Positions 36,840 through 48,700 of a DNA stretch of 64,000 nucleotides are shown piece after piece (within the stretch, counting starts at the first letter, position 1; each line of letters starts with the position of its first letter). The notes below the pieces were generated by a model that saw only the letters and a program-made list of their open reading frames with translations, was not told the origin of the DNA and did no database searches. Both the position numbers and the translations under genes were made by a program. The DNA comes from Anticarsia gemmatalis. Taxonomy: Eukaryota; Arthropoda; Insecta; Lepidoptera; Erebidae. Location: positions 2,418,001-2,482,000 of the forward strand of contig NC_134769.1 of NCBI RefSeq assembly GCF_050436995.1. Reading direction: 5' to 3'.

Positions 36840-36930
36840 AACAAATATTCAGTAATTTTCCATCTGGGAATCGAATCCACGACCCATGTGCGCAACGTTA
36901 ACATAAAGATGACCAAGTGAACCAATACGC
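36840..36930 (-). repeat. tRNA-like SINE end, minus orientation
   Basis: On the minus strand 'gtcgtggattcgattcccag' contains a good B box and upstream 'gttaacgttgcgcacatg'. This is a tRNA-derived remnant without a full cloverleaf. Confidence 0.5.
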
Positions 36931-37299
36931 TTACTTGGCTTTTCCTGAGATACCAAGTAATGATTTGAGAATTCCTTTTAATAATCTTATCAATAACTAA
37001 ATTAAGACATAGCCTTTACTCCATTCGTATCTTTTCAAAAATCTTAATAAAAAATCGTTTTAATAAAATTTATTTTATACATATAACATTCACAAATCCA
37101 TGTCTATACTTACTTACATTATAAATGTAAACATCTGTCTGTCTATCTCTTACACACCAAATCACTAAACTACTATATTACTATTTAAAAATATATAAAA
37201 CGTGAGTGAGGCCGCGTGATATATCTAGTATCATTTTATTAAACTCAAAGATACCGTTTACCGTTTATACTTACGGGTCTCTAAAAATACAGGAAATTA

Positions 37300-37430
37300 T
37301 CACCGGGGACTCGAACCCATTATCAATAAATTGGCAATCTGATCCTACCAGGATGTTAGGCTTATCTATTGTGCTATTAGCGATGCTGTTGGTCAAAGGG
37401 CCACGGTTCGAATTCCGAGTAAAGCACAAT
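37300..37430. repeat. Two tRNA-like remnants in opposite orientation
   Basis: A minus-strand B box ('gggttcgagtccccgg') at about 37303-37318 faces a plus-strand one ('cacggttcgaattccgag') at about 37402-37419. They lie in an unsupported plus-strand frame (37206-37448) and are probably two SINE heads. Confidence 0.45.
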
Positions 37431-38124
37431 ATTACTGTATCTGTTTAAGAAATTTGTTGTTTGTTAATTTAGTTTGTATGGCTTCTTGTTTGTATGTTTT
37501 ATGTTCATTATGTTTTAATTTATTTAATATATTATAGTAACGATCGTTGATGTTTTTATATTGCGACAGTAAAAGAAATTGTTGTCAAAATTAAGATGTT
37601 ATTTTCATTAATAAAAACTAATTTAAAAAAAACATTAATAAGTAAATATAATAAATAAATGAAAAATTGGATTCATCTTAGTAAAAATCACTTAGCACCA
37701 TTAACACTATAAAGTATTGTAAAATCAAGCAACAAATTGAGTCACCTTGTCCAAATCAAATCATCTTCACGGGGAAAATTAACAAAATAATTTCAAAATT
37801 GTTTCAACTTTAACTATAAGTTTTTCAGAAACACTCAAAAATTTAAATTATACGGGTAACAAATATATTATCTACGAGTTACACTTTAAAACAGTTCTGT
37901 ACACAAAAGGTAGAAAAGAGATCTAATTGATGAGGAATCTAAATTGTCTGTCTGTCACCAGACTACATCTCATGAGTCGTGATAGTTAGACAGTTTAAAT
38001 TTTCACAGGTGATGTATTTCTGTTGCCGCTATAACAACAAATACAAAAAAATAGAACTTACTAAATATTTAAGACGACTTCCATACAACAAACGTGGTTT
38101 TTTGTTTATATTTTTAAATAAATT
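37431..38124. other. AT-rich DNA, no gene seen
   Basis: Nothing recognised beyond simple AT-rich sequence. Confidence 0.5.
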
Positions 38125-38215
38125 CATATAATCGCGCCTTATTCCCATAGCGGTAGGCAGAGAACAAAGAACACCACTTATCCATCACCACTTAACCATC
38201 TTTACAAACATCCCT
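38125..38215 (-). repeat. SINE family D 3' half, minus orientation
   Basis: 'cataatcgcgccttattccc', 'gcggtaggcagagaacaaag' and 'cttaaccatctttacaaaca' are the reverse of the family D 3' half. Confidence 0.7.
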
Positions 38216-38290
38216 CTAATTTTTAAATACTGAACTATATAATTGTGGAAATATATAGCGCAATATTATTGTAACTTATTTGGTTATTTG

Positions 38291-38323
38291 TAAGCAGAGC
38301 TTGTACTATACAAGCTCTGCTTA
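38291..38323. other. Perfect 15-bp hairpin with 3-nt loop
   Basis: 'taagcagagcttgta' at 38291-38305 and 'tacaagctctgctta' at 38309-38323 are exact inverted copies separated by 'cta'. It is not followed by a pol III terminator and is not part of a repeat I can identify. Confidence 0.8.
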
Positions 38324-38481
38324 GCTTGGAATTAAATGACCGAGTGTAAGTTGTCCAATATTTGTTATATTATAGCAAGAAGTCTTGGTTCTATTATTTT
38401 GTAGTTTTATGTGTGTCTTGTTACACGCTGGACATGTTGTCTAGATCTAGATATAAACGGTCAAACTACAGGTTAAGCGAA

Positions 38482-39000
38482 GTACACACCAAAGTCGCTG
38501 ACTCGCCGAACTATGTCGGCGACTTTGATCTTTTTAAGTAAACTCTTTTAAGTGTGTTAGTCTTAAAGTAGTCCCCATCCTGTTTTTTAAACCTAATTAC
38601 GCAAGTTATTATACGGTATGTAAGCCGCTGACAAGCCGCCGGGCTATGTCGGCGGGAAGTGTTAGCGGCTTGTGTCATGAACTTCTTGATATGAAATGAA
38701 TCCAATACATTCAACCGTGAGGCATGCAAATTTTGTTTTTATCAATAATTAGTCGGCAAATAAACATTCAATTTGTAATTTGAAGATCTTGTTTTTAGAT
38801 TAGTTGGTGGGCTAGTTAGCTTATTAAATGCTTGCATGTATAGGCCGCCAACATGCCGCCGAGTTGTGTAGGTAGGCTGTGTCGGCAATTTTTTGTGGCC
38901 GGCTAATTGGCCTACTAAGCGCTTGTCTACGTAAGCTACCGATATGCCGCCGAGTTCTGTCGGCGAGCTACGTCGGCGGGTCAGCGACTTTAGTGTGTAC
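38482..39000. mobile_element. 519-bp MITE with internal palindromic modules (family J)
   Basis: The ends are inverted repeats: 'gtacacaccaaagtcgctga' at the left pairs with 'tcagcgactttagtgtgtac' at the right with one mismatch, extending into 'ctcgccga' opposite 'tcggcggg'. Inside are repeated palindromic units of the type 'gccgcc.ag.t.tgtcggc' at about 38505, 38634, 38855 and 38948. It is noncoding; two minus-strand frames within it are by-products. Superfamily not assigned because no clear target duplication was found. Confidence 0.75.
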
Positions 39001-41370
39001 ACCTCCTAACACTCAATTACTAACCTAACATCCAAACTCCAAGCCTAAGGCTACATTTAAGCCCCTAAATGTAACAGACAAGTAAGTATATCTACGTGTT
39101 TCAATCTCGAAAACCACTGAACTTATTACGATGATGAACACCTTCGGGCTATTGACAATGATTTTGGAGGGTGTCATCAAAATGTTATTGCAAAGTAATT
39201 GGATTATTGACTAGACAGGTCTTAGGGCTTGTGGCTTATGGCTTAACTGTGGTAGCTTAAAGGTAGGTAAGGATAGGAATATAGTGTGCTTGATGTCGAT
39301 TCATTTTAAAACTTTTTGAGAGAAATGTGTAAAGCTGTGTTTCATATTGATTGACACTGAAATTGTGTTTTGAATTACTCCTCAAAATGTGACTATTTTC
39401 ATTTATGAATGATTTTTCAAAGTGTTGTAGTTTTCGAGTGTGTTTGCCTGTTACGTCTTATACGCGATGTATAAACTTAACTCATCTGTGCCTATTCCTT
39501 TGAGTATAAAATGCGTGATATTACGTATGTATTTTTGTTTTGACCGCTAACCAGGCGATAAGAAAGAAAACGTGTTTTGATTTATTGTTACTATGTATTT
39601 AAAATATTTAAGACAAGAAAGTGTGTTTCGGAAATCTTGCAGGCAGAGTTTTTTAAGATAATCCTTAATCCGCACTTGAAATATTGCACTTGAGTCAGTA
39701 CTTTACCTCTTTTCTTATTTCCGAAGGAGATAATATATGAGATGAGATATTATTTTTACAGAATTTAAATACGGTGATGTGTGAAGTGCAATGACGATGT
39801 TTTGTAAGTGCTCCGGGTGTATAAGTTTGATTCTCAGACGGTTAAAAAAACTTACGATTTTCTTGGTTTAATTGTACATCAGTGTGTAATGTATGATTTA
39901 TGTATCTGTTAAATAGTTCGACATACATTATTATTTCCAATAAGATAGCTAACTCCAAAGAAAAATGACGAAAATATCTTGAAATGTGTAGTATTGCGTC
40001 TTTTCAGTGTTATTAACTAAACACCTAAAAAAATTACTTCTTTCAGTTTCCTACGTTAGAATTTTACCTAGTATTAAGAACGTTGGGTCATTATCTAACA
40101 CTTTGACTCGCAAAAGTATATCATAGAATGAAAGTGATTACCTCGACGACAGTTAACCCCAACAATACATAATCATTTGATTTTAAACCAATTTGCGTAG
40201 ATAACTATCAACATTAACAATTTAAATTTTTGTTCCGCCACAACAATTATTTACATTAAATACGCATTTTCAGTAAATGCAAGCAGCACTTGCTCATACA
40301 TCAATATAGCATTATAATAGGCGATCCACGGTTAAATCACTAGTATTAAATCATGCTGCGATACCTACATGCCTACGTTATGCGATGGCTACATTTTTGT
40401 CTCTCCATCCCTTTCTAGCACGTAGGCAGACTCTAGTCATCGTCATCAGCCCCCCCACGAGCAGGGTGGCCACCCCTTTTAACCCCCTACGTCAATATAC
40501 AGCAAACAGTGTTGGATAAAATAAACTCACACCAACGAACGATATGCATTCCATACACACATACACAGACACACACACGCGACGAATTTATACAAAATTG
40601 AGCAGATAATTACTTTAATGGTATGTTTGTGTGAGTGCGGAGTACATAGCGCAGGGGGAAAGGGGGGTATCGACGAAAAATGGAAAATGTTTTTCAGCAA
40701 TTTTTTTCCGGTTCGAAAATTTCGAGACTCGTTTTGATGCAAGTTTTATCCGTGCACTGCCACCATTTGCTTTTAGGGGTATTAAAATTCGCTATTTTTT
40801 TGCGCAGCCGGTATTAATGTATTATTGAATGTGACAAACTGTCGGCTGCGTATTTGAGCTTTTAATGCTGGTTAAGGTTCGAGTCTCGGACAGGCAAAAC
40901 GTTGATAACGTTGGATTTTTAATGAGCTCATGACAGACGATTTTAAATATTTCATTTGTCATAACAGCAATTGTCAGGAGACTTATTGACACGTCTGTCT
41001 TTTGAAAACCTCCCTCGTAATTATTAAATACCTTTCGATAAAAATATATCGAAATGTGCCCCGTATTTTTACAGATACAACTAAATACTAATACTTCTAC
41101 ACTAATGTTATAACATATCTAATACGCATAAATATCATCACGCTATAAAGCACAGGAGTAAGGCAGAAACTGCGTGACAATTGCAACTAAACGTAATACT
41201 CTCTCGTTAGGCGTTTCATGCTCAGTGAAATAGTTCTAACCTTTGCTAAACTATCGTAAGCGAATGCGAAAATTATGCTTAACTTTTGAAACAATATTTT
41301 TACGACTAAAGCATATTTTAAGTGGAGTGTCTAAAAATCTTGGTGTTATTCATGATTTGAATATTAGTAG
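39001..41370. other. AT-rich DNA with simple repeats, no gene seen
   Basis: CA-rich simple sequence at about 40548-40580 and a GC-containing patch at 40440-40500 ('ccccccacgagcagggtggc'). A tRNA-like remnant ('aaggttcgagtctcggac') lies at 40874-40891. The overlapping open frames near 40527-40828 on both strands have no support. Confidence 0.45.
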
Positions 41371-41640
41371 TACTAGCTAACACGCGCGGCTCCGCTTACC
41401 TACAAGCAGCCATTCTCTCGAGTATAGTATATTGTATCGAAATGCTCTTTGAAAGGGCTGTTTAATTTTCGAAAGATAAGCTTTGTTATGTATTATACAG
41501 TAGTTCATATATCTTCAAGTATAGCCTTACTGAATGTTAACAAAATCATCAACGATTTAGCCGTAACACACAGACAAGCTTTTACATGTACATATACCTA
41601 CTTAAGCTTTTACAGGTATAGATTCGTATAAATATTAGAA
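41371..41640. repeat. Degraded retroposon tail
   Basis: 'tactagctaacacgcgcggc' opens a stretch with 'catcaacgatttagccgtaa' and 'cacacagacaagcttttaca', like the tails at 17418-17595 and 23570-23765. Too decayed to classify. Confidence 0.4.
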
Positions 41641-41724
41641 AATAGAAGTCAGTGTAGGTATCTTCACTTACAATGCCTATTTACTACCTACTACTAGTTC
41701 AAAAAGTATCCTACAAAATTATAT

Positions 41725-41890
41725 ATGCGATATTTTGTGACGTGTGTGTATGTATAATACTCATCCTCTAAAAACCTACTGGACGGATTCTTATGAAATT
41801 TGGTGGACCGACAGCTTATTACACATAGAATACTTTTTACCTAGGGAAATCTTTTCACGCGAGCAGATGCAGGCAGAAACTAGTTTTTAA
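41725..41890 (+). repeat. Interspersed repeat family K, copy 3
   Basis: 'aaaacctactggacggattc', 'ttatgaaatttggtggaccg' and the 'gcgagcagatgcaggcagaa' + 'actagtttt' end. Same pattern as 7178-7345 and 33605-33760. Confidence 0.55.
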
Positions 41891-44458
41891 AATAGACGGT
41901 TCTAACTGCAACCAAAATCGGTCGTAGTTTTGAAACCACGAACTCCATTCAAGTTTATACATCTAGAACTTATTGATAGACTCGCCCCTATTCGAAACTA
42001 CTTGATATATCCAGTGAGATGTGTTATACACTGTCTAACCCTTAGGGGAAGGCGTGAAGGTATATGCATTAGTTTATTATGATGAATTAACTTACGAGTC
42101 TATTACGAATATAGAGAGTAGATAGAAAAGATGGGAATGTGTGAGAATTAATAAAAAAATATTGTGTAATTTTTTAAGTGTAAGTTAGATGATCTCTGCC
42201 CTCGCAAAAAAATGTTGCCTTTGCCTTTAGTGTGAAAATAACAACTAGAAAATCCTTATAGCCGATTTTCTAGTACTTATTTTATACTTGATAAAGAAGT
42301 ATTAATAGTTAGAGGAAAGGCTTGCATGAAAGCTTCCGGAAAACTATCTATTAAATTAAAATGATTTAAGATTTCTTATGTTTGCAGTACCTACTTATCT
42401 GCTGGATAGTCTCTTCGTAAGACAAGAAACTGACATATTTTATAAATAAAAAAAAAATTAAGTTTCTGACTTGTCTAGTACGAATTGAAATTGCTCAACG
42501 ATGTTTTGCTTCTTTTCAGACATACTTATTAGAACCTTATTTTTAAAGGAGAAATGGTAAAGAGGTGAAATATACTTATGTATTTATTAAATAAGGAAAG
42601 AAAGATGTAAAGACTAGTATTTTAGAACTCTTGCTTATTATACTGTCACTTTGAAAAGAAAACTAAGTGCACATATTTGTATCGATTAATTTCATCCTGC
42701 ACGTACGATATTGCTTTATTCTTCAGCGTTAAGCTTCCTGAAACTCATTTTGAAAACTTATCTTATAAACTTTTATGAGATGTTAAGTTTTCCAAAAATA
42801 ACTTCTTTTGCAATATAAATAAAATGCTGTATTTAATATGCAACAAAATCCACACAAAATAACCGATACAAACTCAATAGTTTAGCTACAGACAATAGAG
42901 AATTTTCCGTATACAGTAGCCCTTATATTCCAATCTTTCGCATTACACCAAATTTTCTCACTATTCACTAACATACACTTACATTTTCAGTTCTTGTATG
43001 TATGTATGTATGTATTTGAAGTGTAATGCACGTTACTAGTTCGAACCCCTCTGTCCAAACAGAATGCTATACTACCTACGAGCCTAAAGCACAACGAGGT
43101 CATTCACCCCAGCGTGACCCGTCATCGACATCATTTTGCTACACTTGACTTTGCTATCATCCTGTAAAACTACTGTTAGGCTAGGCCTGAAAGTTTCAGT
43201 GATGAAAAATGTTTAAGTCTTAATGAGTACTTGGGTTTGGTAAAAAAATATAAGTCATTAACTGAAAAATGTATTTGTAAGTTTTAAATTAATATAAGCA
43301 GTTTTTTTAGTGACTGAAATACTGAATGATTTGTGTTTTTTTATGGTAGAAGCGTATTTTATTAGGACATTTTTAGTCGTAACATAATGAAAGTTGATTA
43401 TATAAAAAGTCAAAGAAACGATGTTCGAGTGAATATTATGAAATAATTTGATTTATTGAAACAGTTAATTATAATTCATATTTTCACAATGACACTAAAA
43501 GCACATAATCTAAAATAATGGGGAAATAATGAGCCACAGGAATGATGGATGGAATACCGTCGTTTTATTTAACTTTTAACATCTCAAAAGTAGTCACATC
43601 ATATAAAAAACAATATTTTAAGTTATCATAATCTACTTTTATATAAATACAAACAAAACGTTTCTCTAAATAGAATTTTAAACACAACAACCGATTTACT
43701 ACCAAAAAACATTTTTTTTCCCGCCATCATTTTGCTCAACCAATCAAAAGCAGCACGAATATCATTGCAATATTCATTGAAACTATACATATTATATATA
43801 TGTATTGTTCAGTACATACACGCTGACAAGTGTGAATCGCGAGCCGCCGGTCAATGACCCCGCCGCGCCTGAAAATCATCGACATTGCATCCATTATAAG
43901 AATGAAACTGCAGTATTTTGTGAAAGGCTATGCGTTAAATATTTTATGCGTGGTGAAGGATTGAAATAACGTTTTATGTTCAGAATATAATAATTTAATA
44001 TAGTATTTTCTTCTTGTAGTATAAATTTATTTTAACATATTTAAAATAGATCCTTCCTCAATAAAGACAAAAATATCCTTTAAATTCCATCGAAGCTATT
44101 CGATTTGAAGAGCTTAGAACGCGCTAATTTCAGAATCTACTGGTACCGGCAAAAAACAAACTCAGTTTAGTTTTATATTGTTACAAAGTATAGGTTTTTA
44201 CACTCTATTAGTACACGCATAATTATTTTTCTATCGAAACATTTACTCTTTAAATTATAACTAGTGTAACCGACTACAGAACAGATGATCTCGGGTTCAA
44301 TCCTCGAATCGGGCAAAATATGATTGTTTTTTTCTTATTTATTTAAATAGCAATAGATCTTTAATGAGCAATAGATATTTAAATAGCAATCGTCTCCTAT
44401 TATATGGGACTATAATTGTGACTCACAATATTTCATACAAATCTGCCTACACCTGTAA
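41891..44458. other. AT-rich DNA with one microsatellite and a promoter-like patch
   Basis: A (TATG)n microsatellite lies at 42996-43015. A patch at 43700-43900 is described separately. A tRNA-like B box ('cgggttcaatcctcg') is at about 44293-44307. No coding exon is supported. Confidence 0.45.
43700..43900. promoter_or_regulatory. GC-containing, promoter-like non-repetitive patch
   Basis: Contains 'ctcaaccaatcaaaagcagc' (CCAAT-type), a 'tattatatatatg' TATA-like run, and CpG-rich 'cgcgagccgccggtcaatga' plus 'ccccgccgcgcctgaaaatc'. It is not seen elsewhere in the window. The spacing of TATA-like and initiator-like sequence is not ideal, so it may be an enhancer rather than a promoter. Confidence 0.25.
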
Positions 44459-44630
44459 CACGATTCTCTACAATAGGAACAATCGAGTATCGTGAGTTTG
44501 ACATTTAAAATGTACTGCCAATATTGTTTCTACACCGTCCGCTAGAGGCGCTGAACCGATTGTCATACTTTATTTTCGACAGCTAGCCGGTTGTCGATTC
44601 TCGATAGTAGTAGAAAATCGAGCTACTGCT
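44459..44630. mobile_element. MITE family G, second copy
   Basis: 'gtttgacatttaaaatgtac', 'ccgctagaggcgctgaaccg' and 'agctagccggttgtcgattc' followed by 'tcgatagtagtagaaaatcg' match the right half of the 26241-26427 element. The left arm is partly decayed ('acacgattctctac'). Confidence 0.7.
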
Positions 44631-45575
44631 TATAAAAGGCGTGATATTATGTATCTCTGTATGTTTAGGCTGAACATTGTAGCATTCTTCAACGAATACT
44701 CTGATCATTTCAAAATTAATGTATCCTTTTATTTATAAATGTTAACTATCTACACTTAGACACACTAGTGTAAAGTAAAACTTATATTTTAGGCTCAATT
44801 CCCAAGCTACTTATGACGTCAGTCAGTCTCTTTCGAAACTAAACATTGTTTTATCTATACATATATTATAATAAAACAGTAAAATAACTAACAAATAAAG
44901 AGTATATAATCCTTTACATTTAGGTTTTCCACTATCAATTGAGCTAGACTCCATTTTACCTCAGAAAATAGTCTTAAAGTCCCGCACAATCTTCTCAAAT
45001 ATTAAACCATCAAACTCCAGCCGTAAAAGCCAATATACCTCAAATAACTTAGAGACCGACCTTGAATATTTAGTCCACATGTGTGCCAGTTCAAAACCCG
45101 GGTCAATCATTCACCACCATCGATCTCACTAATTGGCGCAGTGGTTGTACGCTTCACCTGTTCCGGGTAGCCGGTTCTATTTTCATGTAGGGCATATTTT
45201 GGATTTAGTTGCGTTTTCAGGTTATTGTGTAGTTATGAATTGATGTTGAATTTTGTGGAAGTCGTTGTTTGATGCGATGGGAATATTTTTAGGTAGCGAT
45301 AGTTATAGGTTTTTTTCTAGGGTCACTTAGTGATATTTGTACTAATTTCTGTTAGCATATTATTGTCAATAGTTTAGTCTGAAGTTTGATAATATAGCTG
45401 AAATTTTATATGTCAGGATTGCTTTTTTATTGAATTGAAATATTAAAAAAGGGACATTTTGCATTTTACAGTATGATGTAGATATAAATTAAACACATAG
45501 GAATTGCTATTTATAATGCTCTGTTGAGTAAATGCCTCAGTACGCCATTTTTATGAAGTAATGTTTATTGTTCTT
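44631..45575. other. AT-rich DNA beyond the 3' end of the downstream trypsin gene
   Basis: No gene. A tRNA-like SINE head remnant ('aattggcgcagtggttgtac') lies at about 45131-45150. The 3'UTR of the minus-strand protease gene extends into the top of this stretch. Confidence 0.5.
45564..45569 (-). terminator. Polyadenylation signal AATAAA of the downstream trypsin
   Basis: AATAAA on the minus strand begins only 7 bases after the TAA stop (45578-45576). This implies a very short 3'UTR if it is used. Confidence 0.55.
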
Positions 45576-45728
45576 TTAAAAGCCTATATATTTACGTATC
45601 CATTGTCTTATTTCTACATTAGATATGTTGGTATATACTCCAGGCATGTTTCGTCCACAGCCGAAGCCGAAGGACGAGAGACCCACCAGCTTTCCACTTG
45701 AAGATACTGCTCCTCCACCACTGTCACC
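45576..45728 (-). CDS. Downstream trypsin, exon 5 (catalytic Ser and stop)
   Basis: Begins with Gly-Asp-Ser-Gly-Gly-Gly after acceptor 'ttttttactgcag'; continues Leu-Ser-Ser-Phe-Gly-Phe-Gly-Cys and Pro-Gly-Val-Tyr-Thr-Asn and ends Ile-Gly-Phe-stop. Phe replaces the usual Trp215; Gly216 and Gly226 are kept, as trypsin specificity requires. Confidence 0.9.
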   Translation of the reverse strand, partial: GDSGGGAVSSSGKLVGLSSFGFGCGRNMPGVYTNISNVEIRQWIRKYIGF

Positions 45729-48700
45729 CTGCAGTAAAAAATAAAATTAACAAAGACGTCTGTACTTTTAAATATAGTGTAATTTTATATTCATGTAGTC
45801 TACATACTATACTACAAAGTCATCGATCTACTATCAGAACTGTAGACTTTATAAGATTGTCTCTGTGGCACATTGGTAATGTAAACGACAGTCGGTAAAT
45901 AATTGTCAAAAGCTCAAAAGCAAGTCTAGGGTTTTCGTAAAATGTTCTTATTTGGTAAGTATTATTCCCGGAGTTGAATTCACAGATTTCCGTAGTTTAA
46001 AGAACTTAAAGCTGTGGGTCCTATGCCTGACCTCTGGCCAATCCTTCGGATACCGTTCCACGGGCCTGTTACAGGGATTGAGTAGAGAGAGTTCTTATGT
46101 ATTGTACACTTTTGCACTGTATAATGAAACTTCCCACCGAAGCTGAACATTGGTTAGGACATATTAAAACCAGTAAATTATGATTTGATCGAATGTTATG
46201 TTATAAAAACATCAAAGACCTCATTTATACTGTGATCTCGACGTACCTGACAAGCATCTCTGCCATATCCTCCTGCACAGAACATCCTCTCAGTAAGAGT
46301 GTAGTTGTATAACGACTGCTCTACTTCTTGACATATATCCATCGGGACTATTCTGACTTTCACCTGCTGCAAGATTTCGTGGTATTCACCCTAGAAATAA
46401 GGTATAATTTTATATTTATTCATTTAAATGGTGCTAATATAGTTTTTATGTGTAGTTTAGAAATATTATATCTTGTGTGGACTTATCTATCTCTTTCTAC
46501 AAATAAGTTTTGAGTAGCAACAAAGGATACTAATATTTCTTCTAATATATATGTTACTGTAAAAGCCCGAACTGTGGTAAATCCTGAGATTTTCCGGTAA
46601 AACCTAAGATTTACCAACTCTCAATGGTAAAAGTCCGAACAAGCCAGAGTTTAAAAACTATGTTACGATATATAAAAAAAACCTCCTTCATAACTATGTT
46701 TATAACTATTTCACGGTATAATTATATACTGTGACATAGTTATAAAGAAGAGTTTTGGGCAAAGCGACATGGGTAGGTTAGGTTAGAAGGCTAACCACCT
46801 TTGCCTTCGTGGTTATTTTTTTTTAACCACCCAGAAGGAGGAGCCCCACGAAGCGGGGCTCCGGCGACATCTCGGCATCATCAAGTGAATATAGGTAAAA
46901 GTTCGAAATAAAAGAATTGTTCGGACTTTTACCATTGCGAGTTGGTAAATCTTAGGTTATACCGGAAAATCTTAGGATTTACCACCGTTCGGGCTTTTAC
47001 AGTAACATATACATAGTTAAACTACTCGATGACCAGTACTTAGCAAAACTGCAAGATATGCCATTATAGATATGCCATTTTAATTATACAAAAGCATGTT
47101 AGACAATCTATTTAAAAAGCATAGATATTTAGGCGGTTAAGGTACTTTTCACAAGGGAAAATTAAATAGCCAAAAAATAAAAAATGCTCATTGATATTTA
47201 GCCATATCTACGTCTAGAATATACAATAACTAAATTATAGCACTTTTAATGGTTACCTTTTCTTCTGGATACCCCCAACCTGACACATACAAATTCTCCT
47301 CATCTTCCCTCCCTATGCGTATCGCCAGGACCTTCCTCCCAAGCTTCAAGGGTCTGGCGAACTGCAGCAGCTGCACGTCGAAGTCAAACTGGTGGGCCAG
47401 CTGGTACTTCGGGTGGATGAAGTGGAATTGCACTGTGATGGTAGGTCCTTGGAGACGAGAGGTACTGCCGATTCTTACGTAGGTGTGGTTTGTGCTGTAG
47501 AAATTGGTGAAAGTTCAAATTACAAAATGAAAACAAATATGACTGCCTCCTGCGCAGTGGTTTAGGTCGCCACGCCGATATCTCTGCAACGGGAGGTCGT
47601 GGGTTCAATTTCCACACGGAGAAATTATTTGTGCGATCCAAAAATAATTGTTTCGGGTTTGTTTGTACTTTGTGTCCGTTGTTTGAATGTTCGTAAAAGT
47701 CTCCGCTACAAAGTGCGGGAGTCGTCTTTTTTAAGAAAACAAAAAAAAAAGAAAACTACAATACTACAATTTAGTATTTTCAATGAATTGAAATGAGTAC
47801 CTAATTATAATGTGTCAGGCTGAAATCATTTAAATATAATTACATTTAACATCATTTATGGATAAAATTTACAAAGTATGATCAATTTTTTACGTACAAG
47901 TTTAAGCATTGTTCGTAAACCCAATCCTCCCAATTGTAGAAAAAAACAACTTGCCTACAATGTGCAGTAGTGAGAGCCCATTTGTTGTGTATAAGGGCAG
48001 CGCCGCAGACATCCCCATAACTCAGTTGATACGGAGCATCATCGATCATTATACGATGTCCACCGATTATACTAGACAAATAAAATAAAATATTATAGTT
48101 TCAGAATGGGTATACTTTCTTAAGTTTATAGATTCGTTGATTGGTAACTTTTAGATTGATTAAAAACATAACCAAATGGTAAAATTGCACTTACATAAAT
48201 AAATATAAAACCGCCTCTTTTTCTAACCTAATAACACCACGTGACCACGTATTACATGGATCCTTACACATTCATGCACCGTGTCATATAGGGCCACCGG
48301 TTACTACGCACGTGTTTTTTTTTAATTTGACACATTCTACATTTCACTACATTTTCGAATGAAGTTACCTAACGATGAAAAAGTCTACGTTTGTAATGCA
48401 GTCAGTCTTATATTTAGTTAACTTCGTTCCGAATTACCTTTTCATACATTTAATACTTTATCCAGACAAACTTCTCCTCAGAAGGATCATTTTACATATT
48501 TTTACAACAGTCAACGAAATTATATTTTTTAATTCATTGAGTTTATAACGAGATCTACACTACAACGCGTTTATACTTTAAACAGTTTATATTTCCAGAA
48601 TTAACCTTCAGATTTTAACCAATCCTAAAACATAATATCTTTACAAAAAGCCTTGTATTTTACACAATAACTATAGTCAGCCAAAAACTCGTTAATCACT

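Noticed and set aside
38511..39002. Two minus-strand frames of 72 and 86 codons
   Set aside because: Both lie wholly inside the 519-bp MITE and reflect its repeated GC-rich modules.
46765..46790. Telomeric repeat (TTAGG) array
   Set aside because: Only about two loose units occur, and they lie in the centre of a MITE.
47249..47482. Plus-strand frame opposite the catalytic Asp exon
   Set aside because: It is the antisense shadow of a well-supported trypsin exon.
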